This document shows positions 43,081 to 51,085 of a stretch of 61,283 bases of DNA, piece by piece (the stretch's first letter is position 1; each line of letters starts with the position of its first letter). The stretch covers positions 1 to 61,283 of IMG/VR virus record IMGVR_UViG_3300033571_013614. One strand, given 5' to 3'. This DNA is from a virus. Both the position numbers and the translations under genes were made by a program. The notes beneath the pieces were generated by a model. That model saw only the letters and a list, made by a program, of their open reading frames with translations, ran no database searches and was not told where the DNA came from.

Positions 43081-44727
43081 ATGGCAAAACTATTTGGATT
43101 CTCTATAGAGGATAGTAATAAAAAATCACCAGGAGTGGTCTCCCCCGTACCTCAAAATAATGAGGACGGGGTTGACTATTATCTTACTAGTGGATTTTTT
43201 GGGTCTTATGTAGATATTGAAGGGGTATATAGAAGTGAATATGATTTAATCAAAAGATATCGAGAGATGGCATTGCATCCAGAAGTTGATGGTGCTATTG
43301 AAGATATTGTAAATGAGGCAATTGTAAGTGATACCAATGATAGTCCAGTTCAAATTGATCTTGACAATCTAAATGCTAGTGATGGTCTTAAGAAAAAAAT
43401 AAGAGAAGAGTTTAAGCATATTTTAGAATTAATGGACTTTGATAAAAAAGCCCATGAGATCTATAGAAATTGGTATGTTGACGGTAGACTTTATTATCAT
43501 AAAGTTATTGACTTAAAAAATCCACAAGATGGCATTCAGGAACTAAGATATATTGACGCATTGAAAATGCGATATGTTAGGCAGTCTTCTAAGGGTAAGA
43601 AAGATGATGGAAGACTTGGACCTAATGGTGAAAAGGATCCAATGGATTCTGCATTTCCAGATATTCAGGAATACTTTATTTACAATGCCTCAGCAACTCA
43701 AATAGGAACAATCAATAATAGTTCAAATCAAGTAAATCAAGGAACAAAATTTTCAAAAGATTCTATTACATTTTGTACTTCTGGTCTAGTCGATAGAAAT
43801 AAAAATTTAACTCTATCATATTTGCATAAAGCAATTAAATCACTCAATCAACTTCGCATGATTGAAGATTCTTTGGTTATCTACAGATTATCAAGAGCAC
43901 CAGAACGTAGAATTTTTTATATTGATGTTGGCAATTTGCCTAAAATGAAGGCAGAACAATATCTTCGTGATGTTATGATGAGATATCGTAACAAACTGGT
44001 ATATGATGCAAATACTGGTGAGATTCGTGATGATAAAAAATATATGAGTATGCTTGAGGATTTTTGGCTCCCTAGGAGGGAAGGTGGTAGAGGAACAGAA
44101 ATTTCTACTCTTCCTGGTGGTCAAAATTTAGGTGAATTGAGCGATATCAAATACTTCCAAGAAAAGTTATACCGTTCATTAAACGTACCATCTTCAAGAA
44201 TTGGTGGTCAAGAAGGATTTAACTTAGGAAGGTCTTCAGAAATTTTAAGAGATGAATTAAAGTTTACTAAATTTGTTGGAAGATTAAGAAAGAGATTCTC
44301 AAACATGTTTAGTGACATGTTAAGAACTCAACTACTTCTTAAAAACATAGTTACTCCAGAAGATTGGGAGTTAATGGAAGAGCATATTCAATATGACTTC
44401 TTATATGATAATCATTTTGCAGAGTTAAAAGATGCTGAATTAATGACTGAAAGGTTAAATATTGCAGCAACAGCAGAACCATATATTGGCAAGTATTATT
44501 CTCAAGATTATGTAAGACGTAAAATTTTACGTCAAACAGATGAAGAAATCATTGAGCAAGATAAACTTATCAAAAAGGAAATTGCTGCTGGCATTATTCC
44601 AGACCCAAATGCTCCTATTGATCCTGCAACTGGTCAACCAGTTGCCGCAGATCAGAATCTTGGAGCACCGATTAACGAACCAAACTTAGATAGTCAAAGT
44701 AAATCTGTAGAACCGCCACAAATTTAA
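43081..44727 (+). CDS. gp20: Portal protein gp20
   Basis: A 548-residue dodecameric portal at the head vertex (T4 is 524). DLIKRYREMALHPEVDGAIE, ALKMRYVRQ, SGLVDRNKNLTLSYLHKAIK and RLSRAPERRIFYIDVGNLPK match the well-known g20 sequence used as a cyanophage marker. The next gene begins 3 nt after its stop. Confidence 0.96.
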   Translation: MAKLFGFSIEDSNKKSPGVVSPVPQNNEDGVDYYLTSGFFGSYVDIEGVYRSEYDLIKRYREMALHPEVDGAIEDIVNEAIVSDTNDSPVQIDLDNLNASDGLKKKIREEFKHILELMDFDKKAHEIYRNWYVDGRLYYHKVIDLKNPQDGIQELRYIDALKMRYVRQSSKGKKDDGRLGPNGEKDPMDSAFPDIQEYFIYNASATQIGTINNSSNQVNQGTKFSKDSITFCTSGLVDRNKNLTLSYLHKAIKSLNQLRMIEDSLVIYRLSRAPERRIFYIDVGNLPKMKAEQYLRDVMMRYRNKLVYDANTGEIRDDKKYMSMLEDFWLPRREGGRGTEISTLPGGQNLGELSDIKYFQEKLYRSLNVPSSRIGGQEGFNLGRSSEILRDELKFTKFVGRLRKRFSNMFSDMLRTQLLLKNIVTPEDWELMEEHIQYDFLYDNHFAELKDAELMTERLNIAATAEPYIGKYYSQDYVRRKILRQTDEEIIEQDKLIKKEIAAGIIPDPNAPIDPATGQPVAADQNLGAPINEPNLDSQSKSVEPPQI

Positions 44728-44730
44728 ATT

Positions 44731-45393
44731 ATGAATCGTTATCATAGATTTTTGGATATTAGGGACTATATCCCTAATATTGATACATCAAAGTATCAAA
44801 CTGAAGGTATGAGATGGCCAGAGTTTCATAAACAACTTCAATTTGAAGACCTGGGTAATGATAAAATTTTACCCTGGTTGAATAGTTTAGGATTTACATC
44901 ACACTGGATAGAATTTTTTTACACTCCACCACATGATGATGGCGTTATACATTCTGATAATGTTTATTATGCTGATTGGGCAAAACTAATATTTCAATTT
45001 GGTGCAAAAGGAAGCACCATGAGATGGTGGACATCGGATATGGTTTTAAGAGTAAGTACCAGTGCTGAACAAGTTTATTCAACAGTTATACCAGAACGTA
45101 ATCAATATAGTGTTGGAGATAGAACTGATGATCATTATCATGGACAAGTTTTAGTCAGTAGAGAAGAATACTGTAAAAAAGAATATGAGGTAGAGATAGG
45201 CACATGTGGATTAGTGAATGTTGGTCCATTACATAGTTCACATAATCCAACAGATGATAAAAGATTTACAGTAACTATTGCTTTAATTGACAAGGATAAA
45301 GATTATGAACATCGTATTTTGTGGGATGAGGCATTGCAAGCATTCAAACCTTACATAATTGATTCTTCAATAGACCTTTGCGCCGCAAAATAA
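44731..45393 (+). CDS. Fe(II)/2-oxoglutarate-dependent oxygenase-like protein
   Basis: A 220-residue cupin-fold protein similar to aspartyl/asparaginyl or prolyl hydroxylase-type enzymes. The iron triad can be read as His74 and Asp76 (VIHSDN) with His168 or His171 (GPLHSSH), and Arg178 (RFTVTIAL) fits the 2-oxoglutarate carboxylate. It would hydroxylate a peptide, lipid or sugar; the substrate is unknown. It directly follows gp20, so it shares the late transcript. Its last 50 nt overlap the 3' end of the convergent radical SAM gene. It is not a T4 core gene, so it is an accessory insertion. Confidence 0.75.
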   Translation: MNRYHRFLDIRDYIPNIDTSKYQTEGMRWPEFHKQLQFEDLGNDKILPWLNSLGFTSHWIEFFYTPPHDDGVIHSDNVYYADWAKLIFQFGAKGSTMRWWTSDMVLRVSTSAEQVYSTVIPERNQYSVGDRTDDHYHGQVLVSREEYCKKEYEVEIGTCGLVNVGPLHSSHNPTDDKRFTVTIALIDKDKDYEHRILWDEALQAFKPYIIDSSIDLCAAK

Positions 45394-47110
45394 ACACAGT
45401 ATGAGGATCATTCTTATCAAATGATTTGAATTCAGTATCAACTTTATATTTACTATCAGAGCATTCAAGATAGAACGGATAATTTGTGTTCTCATCAAAA
45501 ATGAATGCTCTTTGTAGTTTTAATATGTCAGATTCTATTGGGAAAAATATTTTACTAACATCTTCTGTCATTTTAAAAATAGACTCTTTATTATTGAACA
45601 TAAAAGCAAAACTTCCTGCATGTAGTGTATGTCCATGCTTTCCTGTATCTAATATTTTTCCAGTTTTCATGTAATGACTTACTGATTTTTCAATTTCTCT
45701 GTAGTGTTCACCAATAACTCCAGAGTCATTTTTAACATAATCAAATAGAGAATCATAAAATTTTCTATAAGTAATGTTTAGATTATTAAAAAAGTGCTTT
45801 GCAATTAGTTGAGTATACCCAGCAATATGAAACTGCACTATTAACCAACCATACATGTATGCTTCAATAAGTTCAGCATTACTCATTGTATTTGTTTCCG
45901 ATATTAATTCAATAACTTCTTTGATATCATACTCATCATTACTGAATGACATATAATCTTCCGCTTTAATAGTTTTAATACCAAAGACTTCTCTAGAAGT
46001 TGTGCTATTCAATTCAGTATCACCAAACATTTGACAGAACCAAACATCAATAGATTCGTGTTGTCCACACTCAAGAATTTTTGAGAATCCTTCTTTCCAA
46101 CTATCTAAAGTTTCATCTGGAAGACCAAGAATAAGTTCAGTATATGTTTTTACTCCATATTTTTTACTTTTCTCAATTTGTTCTGAGATTTTATTGATGC
46201 TCATATTTTTACGCTTAATTGACTTAAGGGTTGGTTCATTCATAGTTTGAACACTTAAAGTTACGCCTCTACTAATATCTCCAAGTATTTGAGCAATCTC
46301 AAAAATAACTTCGGTAGAATTTTTTGAATATTGAACGTTGATTGCTTCTAGTTTACCTTCGTCTGCTGCCTTTCTAAACAACTTTGCAATCTCAACATCA
46401 CGTTCTTTGAACATGCCAAAGTTTGCATCAGCATTAAAAATAAATCCAACGTTATTTTTTGCTGCCCATTCAATATCTTCTTTAACTCTTGTAATATCAA
46501 AATGCTTTACTTTTTGATATGTCATTCCACCCCAATCACAATAAGTACATCTATGAGGACAACCGCGATTTGTTTCAATGGTCATTGACCATAAAATATT
46601 TGGATTTTGTTTAATAATTTTGTCAAAGATTCCCATTTGATATGGACTTGGAAAATCTAAATTTTCAATTCTCTGTTTTACATATAATCTCTCAAATGAT
46701 TCTTTATTTGCAATTTTTCTGAGAAGATCTAAAAATGCTTCTTCACCTTCAGATACTATAATACAATCTATAAAATCATATTCTAATAATTTACGGGTTG
46801 CCTGAGGACCACCAAATTCAATAATACAATCTGGATATTTTTGTTTGATTAGTTTAGCAACATGTAAATTGTATTGTTCGTTCCAAATATAACAACTAAA
46901 TGCACATATTGCTGGATTATCTAATCTATCCAGTAGTTCTTTTGGATTTTCTCGCTTATAAATTAAATCTTTTAATTTATATTCTTTATCAATATCTTCA
47001 AATTGAGTACAATATGCCCATAAACAACCTACGCTATATGGTAACCAATAAGTGTCTTCATTTCTAACTTCAACCGCATATTGTGGTTGAAACATATAAA
47101 GGTTTTTCAT
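45344..47110 (-). CDS. Radical SAM protein with B12-binding-like N-terminus, copy 2
   Basis: A 588-residue protein. N-terminal part (about 1-135) has a cobalamin-binding-like fold (FQPQYAVEVR, LPYSVGCLW, CIIEFGGPQAT), but no DxHxxG motif, as in base-off types. The radical SAM core has Cys184, Cys188, Cys191 (NRGCPHRCTYCDWGG) for the 4Fe-4S cluster and ELILGLPDET as a SAM-binding strand. A long C-terminal part (about 400-588) has no family known to me. It would do a difficult methylation or another radical reaction; the substrate is unknown. Start overlaps the upstream gene by 4 nt. It runs against the surrounding genes and overlaps the oxygenase gene tail by 50 nt. Confidence 0.8.
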   Translation of the reverse strand: MKNLYMFQPQYAVEVRNEDTYWLPYSVGCLWAYCTQFEDIDKEYKLKDLIYKRENPKELLDRLDNPAICAFSCYIWNEQYNLHVAKLIKQKYPDCIIEFGGPQATRKLLEYDFIDCIIVSEGEEAFLDLLRKIANKESFERLYVKQRIENLDFPSPYQMGIFDKIIKQNPNILWSMTIETNRGCPHRCTYCDWGGMTYQKVKHFDITRVKEDIEWAAKNNVGFIFNADANFGMFKERDVEIAKLFRKAADEGKLEAINVQYSKNSTEVIFEIAQILGDISRGVTLSVQTMNEPTLKSIKRKNMSINKISEQIEKSKKYGVKTYTELILGLPDETLDSWKEGFSKILECGQHESIDVWFCQMFGDTELNSTTSREVFGIKTIKAEDYMSFSNDEYDIKEVIELISETNTMSNAELIEAYMYGWLIVQFHIAGYTQLIAKHFFNNLNITYRKFYDSLFDYVKNDSGVIGEHYREIEKSVSHYMKTGKILDTGKHGHTLHAGSFAFMFNNKESIFKMTEDVSKIFFPIESDILKLQRAFIFDENTNYPFYLECSDSKYKVDTEFKSFDKNDPHTVFILRRKGLLKNQLCKV

Positions 47111-48906
47111 AATTTTATAATAGTATTTTTATCTAATCTTTTACGTTTTAGTAACCACATATTATACCTTTCACTTTCTTCTCTTGCGTTACAAATACTG
47201 TAATTAGTATCACAATCTTCCCAAGTATCCAAATCAAAAGATAGATTTAATTTAATTGGATATTCTTGATCTGGATTATATACAAATTCTTTTTGCATGG
47301 TAAAAATAGATTCTTCAACTTCCCAACATTTGTAAATTAAATTAAATGTATGTTCTTTATTTTCCCAAAATAGATTGTAATCTGTTGCCATAGACATTTC
47401 TAGCGCATGACCTGTACTGCCTATGACTTTTCCAGTAGTCATATAATTGTATATTTTATCATACAGATTTTTATAGTGTTGTCCAAATATTATAGGATCA
47501 TTTTTTATACTATCAAATAATTTATCATAAAATTGTCTATAAGAAATATTTTTTTTATTACGATAATATTTTGAGATTATTTGAGAGTAACCATTTATGT
47601 GAAATTGAACAATCATCCAACTATAGAGATATGCTTCGATCAAATCTTTAGTTGGCATAGTATTTGTTGCTTTAATAATTTCTACCGTCTCTTTTATCTC
47701 AACACAATCTTTTGTATTTGTAAAAGAGACATAATCTTCCGCATGTACAGTTTCAATACCATAAACTTCTCTAGATAAGGCACTATTTAATTCAGTATTA
47801 CCAAAAACTTGACAAAACCATATGTCAATAGATTCATGTTGTCCACACTCAAGTAGTGTGCAAAGTCCTTCTTTCCAAGATTCTAAAGTTTCATCAGGAA
47901 GACCAAGAATAAGTTCAGAATATGTACGAACTCCCCATTTCTTTGCAAGTTCCATATGACCTTTTAAATCTTTAATGTGAAGATTTTTTCTCTTAATTGC
48001 TTTAAGAGTTGGTTCATTCATACTCTGGACACTTACAGTAACCCCACGTCTTGCAAATTCTCCCATTTCTTTTGTAATCTCAAAAACAATTTCATTTGAA
48101 TTTTTAGAATACTGAAGAACAATATCTTCTATTTTACTATTTTTATGATCTCCTGCTTCTTTTAACATTTTAGCAATTTCTAAGTCACGCTCAGCAAATA
48201 TACCAAAATTTGCATCAGTCATCATTAAGAATGCAACGTTATTATCACGAGCCCAATTAATATCATCTTGAACTCTTTGCAAATTAAATTTGGTAATTTT
48301 ACTCATAGTTGTACCACCCCAATCACAATAGGTACATCTATGGGGACATCCTCTATTAGATTCAATAACAGTTGCCCATAATGTATCTGGATTCTCAGAA
48401 ACTATTTTGTCAAATAATCCTGATTGATATGGACTTGGGAAGTCTAAGTCAGATATTCTACCCCTTTCATACACACTGGTTATTTTTTCTCCCAATGTAA
48501 GAGACCTAAGTAATTCTAAAAAGTTAACTTCACCATCACCACCAAGCATAATACAATCAATAAAATCATTATCTTCCAACATTTTTTTTGTTGCTTGGGG
48601 TCCACCAAATTCAATAATACAATTTGGATATTTTTTCTTAATTAACTCTGCGATTGTTAGACAATACTTCTCATTCCAAATGTAACAACTAAATGCACAT
48701 AAAAAAGGATTATCTAAACGATTCAATAATTTATCGGGATCTTCTCTTCTAAAAATAATATCTTTTAATTCATAGTTATTATTAATATCATCAAATTGAC
48801 TACAATAACTCCATAAACAAGCAACACTATATGGTAACCAATAATTATCTTCTTTTCTTACTTCAACAGAATACTGAGGTTGAAACAGATATACATTATT
48901 TTTCAT
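47107..48906 (-). CDS. Radical SAM protein with B12-binding-like N-terminus, copy 1
   Basis: A 599-residue paralogue of the next gene in the same operon. Same order: FQPQYSVEVRKED, LPYSVACLWSYC, CIIEFGGPQAT, then Cys187, Cys191, Cys194 (NRGCPHRCTYCDWGG) and SELILGLPDETLESWKEG. No DxHxxG, so any cobalamin would be bound base-off. The C-terminal region (about 415-599) is partly alike (YSWMIVQFHINGYSQIISKY against YGWLIVQFHIAGYTQLIAKH). The two look like an old tandem duplication and may act on successive positions of one substrate or form a heterodimer; inference. It overlaps the GT25-like gene by 11 nt. Confidence 0.8.
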   Translation of the reverse strand: MKNNVYLFQPQYSVEVRKEDNYWLPYSVACLWSYCSQFDDINNNYELKDIIFRREDPDKLLNRLDNPFLCAFSCYIWNEKYCLTIAELIKKKYPNCIIEFGGPQATKKMLEDNDFIDCIMLGGDGEVNFLELLRSLTLGEKITSVYERGRISDLDFPSPYQSGLFDKIVSENPDTLWATVIESNRGCPHRCTYCDWGGTTMSKITKFNLQRVQDDINWARDNNVAFLMMTDANFGIFAERDLEIAKMLKEAGDHKNSKIEDIVLQYSKNSNEIVFEITKEMGEFARRGVTVSVQSMNEPTLKAIKRKNLHIKDLKGHMELAKKWGVRTYSELILGLPDETLESWKEGLCTLLECGQHESIDIWFCQVFGNTELNSALSREVYGIETVHAEDYVSFTNTKDCVEIKETVEIIKATNTMPTKDLIEAYLYSWMIVQFHINGYSQIISKYYRNKKNISYRQFYDKLFDSIKNDPIIFGQHYKNLYDKIYNYMTTGKVIGSTGHALEMSMATDYNLFWENKEHTFNLIYKCWEVEESIFTMQKEFVYNPDQEYPIKLNLSFDLDTWEDCDTNYSICNAREESERYNMWLLKRKRLDKNTIIKL

Positions 48907-49837
48907 ACTTTAGTCTTTCTGTCAAAGATTTATCGTAAAAATATTTATCGTCCCATCTACTAATATCTCTCTCCATTAATATATCATTATTTTTCCCAAA
49001 AGTAAAAAATTCATCTAAACTAAATTTATCCTTATCATTCTTCCACCATTCGTGATATGCCTCATGGCATTTTACAAAACTCATTTTGGGTTGCCAATTT
49101 AATTCACCAAATGGACCTTGATGACTTATTCCAGCAAAATATGGATTAATTGGAATTAAAGGTAGTGAGTAACATTTTCCAGATTGATTAATAAAATAAT
49201 CTGGACCCCCAGATGTGTCGGAATAGTCCTTATTGTCATGTATTCCAGAATCTCTATTAAGGTAAATTGAGTTGGCAATTTTATAATCAAATTTATATTT
49301 TCCATTCAAGATATGTAAATCTAAAAGTTTTTCAACATACTCTCTTTTCATAAGACATGCTCCTAAAGAGTATTCTTTTTGAGTTGGATGTAAATAAAAT
49401 CGAACTTTATAAGGACATTCATATCCCAATTGAATACAATCCCAATCATATGGAAGACGTTCCATAAATTGATCCCAAGTAAAATGCCATGATTTAATCA
49501 ATGATAAATCATAATCATCTTCCATAAAAACAAAATAAGGATCTTTTGTAGAATTAATCCACTCTTGTAAAAAATCTAAAATTAAGGATGAGTACCAGTT
49601 TATCCATTGAGACGTTGAGGGTTTATAATTACCGATTAAATTATTTAAAAATTGTTTTGGGGGACCATCTTTGGGACAAGATAACATTTCAATCCTGGAA
49701 TAATTTAATCCAAATAAATTAAATTGGTCCTCCATGTATTTTTTTCTATCTTTTTTTCTATCAACATTTGTATAATATATGTGTGGAAAATTTTTTAATT
49801 TATCACAACCCATAATCAAATATATTTTACCCGTCAT
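48896..49837 (-). CDS. GT25-like glycosyltransferase
   Basis: A 313-residue protein. IYYTNVDRKKDRKKYMEDQF and VFMEDDYDLS (EDD at 106-108) are the two hallmarks of GT25 (LPS or collagen-type galactosyltransferase) enzymes, with LGACLMKREYVEKLL between them and the C-terminal part. It leads the minus-strand operon that continues with two radical SAM genes. ATG at 49837 is the longest start, but a late box at 49839-49846 on the same strand would start transcription inside it; the ATG at 49813 is then likelier (305 residues). A role in surface glycan or hydroxylated-residue glycosylation fits its neighbours. Confidence 0.75.
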   Translation of the reverse strand: MTGKIYLIMGCDKLKNFPHIYYTNVDRKKDRKKYMEDQFNLFGLNYSRIEMLSCPKDGPPKQFLNNLIGNYKPSTSQWINWYSSLILDFLQEWINSTKDPYFVFMEDDYDLSLIKSWHFTWDQFMERLPYDWDCIQLGYECPYKVRFYLHPTQKEYSLGACLMKREYVEKLLDLHILNGKYKFDYKIANSIYLNRDSGIHDNKDYSDTSGGPDYFINQSGKCYSLPLIPINPYFAGISHQGPFGELNWQPKMSFVKCHEAYHEWWKNDKDKFSLDEFFTFGKNNDILMERDISRWDDKYFYDKSLTERLKYEK

Positions 49838-49838
49838 A

Positions 49839-49846
49839 TATTTATT
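49839..49846 (-). promoter_or_regulatory. Possible late promoter for the minus-strand operon
   Basis: On the minus strand this reads AATAAATA, a near-T4 late box. It touches the + strand CTAAATA at 49847-49853, so the two promoters are back-to-back. Confidence 0.5.
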
Positions 49847-49853
49847 CTAAATA
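49847..49853 (+). promoter_or_regulatory. Late promoter for the head assembly block
   Basis: CTAAATA with continuation CTAG, just 12 nt before the ATG at 49866. The leader would be very short. Confidence 0.6.
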
Positions 49854-49865
49854 CTAGAGTAATTC

Positions 49866-50039
49866 ATGAGAATATCAATGGAAGAACTTCTAGATATGAT
49901 TGTTGGTGATGAAGCACCATCTACAATTTCTGATAAGATTAAAGATTTGCTCTACACTCGCTCAGCAGAAAAAATCGAAGTGTTGAGACCATCTGTTTCA
50001 AATTCAATGTTTGATTCTATTGCTCCAGATGCAGAATAA
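49866..50039 (+). CDS. Small prohead-core candidate in the gp67 position
   Basis: A 57-residue protein (starts MRISMEELLDMIVGDEAPS). It stands where T4 has gp67, between the portal and gp21, and like gp67 is short and helical, but without its long acidic tail. EKIEVLRPSVSNSMFDSI may be a processing region. An internal ATG (49878) is an alternative start given the promoter. The role is inferred from position. Confidence 0.55.
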   Translation: MRISMEELLDMIVGDEAPSTISDKIKDLLYTRSAEKIEVLRPSVSNSMFDSIAPDAE

Positions 50040-50047
50040 TAAACATC

Positions 50048-50063
50048 AATAAATAACTAAATA
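50048..50063 (+). promoter_or_regulatory. Tandem late boxes
   Basis: AATAAATA (50048-50055) and CTAAATA (50057-50063) in tandem, 14 nt before the ATG at 50078. Confidence 0.6.
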
Positions 50064-50077
50064 GTCTGTTTATAATA

Positions 50078-50353
50078 ATGTCAACACGAATTAAAGTTCT
50101 TGGGCAGGAATCTGCTCTTCCAACTACAACGGGAGCGGCGACTAGCTTTAGTGAGGCAACGGTTGTTCGTTTAGTTAATAGTTCAACCTCCGCAGATTAT
50201 GCAGTCACAGTTGTTGAAACTCAAAGTGGGTCTGTTATTGGATCATTTACTTTGATGAGAACAACTTCAGAGTTGTTGGAAAAGTTACCAACACATTGCG
50301 TTTATGCAACAAACGCATCTGTTTTAGGCGCAAAAGTAGGATTTACAAATTAA
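50078..50353 (+). CDS. Small conserved virion-region protein
   Basis: A 91-residue protein rich in Ser and Thr, beta-type (starts MSTRIKVLGQESALPTTTGA; ends LGAKVGFTN). It takes the gp68 slot but does not look like a helical core protein; a decoration or structural protein is more likely. Two late boxes precede it, indicating strong late expression. Function unassigned. Confidence 0.7.
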   Translation: MSTRIKVLGQESALPTTTGAATSFSEATVVRLVNSSTSADYAVTVVETQSGSVIGSFTLMRTTSELLEKLPTHCVYATNASVLGAKVGFTN

Positions 50354-50357
50354 ACCA

Positions 50358-51011
50358 ATGAAACTCATCAGAGAAGAAATCGAAAAGGTTGAAGTTATCA
50401 CCGAGAGTGTTGGTGGTAAAAAACAAATGTATATCTCAGGAGTATTCCTCCAAAGCGAAATGGTAAATCGCAATGGTAGAATGTATCCTTTCTCTATCAT
50501 GGAAAGAGAAGTAAAGAGATATACTAATGATTATGTTAATAAAGGTAGAGCACTTGGGGAGTTAGGACACCCAGATGGTCCCACCGTAAATCTCGATAGA
50601 GTTTCTCATAAGATTACTGAACTTAAGCAAGACGGTAATAATTTTATTGGTAAAGCACAAATCCTACATACCCCAATGGGTAAGATTGCTGAAGCACTTC
50701 TTAAAGACGGAGTAACTCTCGGCGTTTCTTCTCGTGGTATTGGTTCTTTAAGAGAAAATATTAAAGGTGGTTATAAAGAAGTTGGTGAAGACTTCATGCT
50801 TGCAACTGCAGCAGATATTGTTGCCGATCCTTCTGCCCCTGATGCTTTTGTTCAGGGAATTATGGAAGGTAAGGAGTGGATTTGGGATGGTGGAATTCTT
50901 CGTGAAAAGATTGCAAACCAAACCAGACAAAGAATTGAAAATCTTTCTAGAAGAAGAGAATTAGAAGAACATAAGTTAAACTTATTCAATGACTTTTTGA
51001 ATTCCCTTTGA
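50358..51011 (+). CDS. gp21: Prohead core protease gp21
   Basis: A 217-residue serine protease (T4 is 212) that processes the scaffold and capsid during maturation. His71 in LGELGHPDGPTV and Ser124 or Ser125 in LGVSSRGIGS are the catalytic segments, and an Asp lies in ADIVADPSAPDA. The C-terminal basic helix (RQRIENLSRRRELEE) is likely a self-cleaved or targeting piece. Start 4 nt after the preceding stop. Confidence 0.94.
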   Translation: MKLIREEIEKVEVITESVGGKKQMYISGVFLQSEMVNRNGRMYPFSIMEREVKRYTNDYVNKGRALGELGHPDGPTVNLDRVSHKITELKQDGNNFIGKAQILHTPMGKIAEALLKDGVTLGVSSRGIGSLRENIKGGYKEVGEDFMLATAADIVADPSAPDAFVQGIMEGKEWIWDGGILREKIANQTRQRIENLSRRRELEEHKLNLFNDFLNSL

Positions 51012-51037
51012 GCATATATAGGTAAAAATTCTAATTT

Positions 51038-51049
51038 AATAAATAAATA
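51038..51049 (+). promoter_or_regulatory. Late promoter for gp22/gp23
   Basis: Overlapping AATAAATA boxes (51038-51045 and 51042-51049), 36 nt before the gp22 ATG; a GGAGAG ribosome site follows. Confidence 0.6.
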
Positions 51050-51085
51050 TAGATTAAATTCATTAAGGTTAATCGGAGAGTCCAA

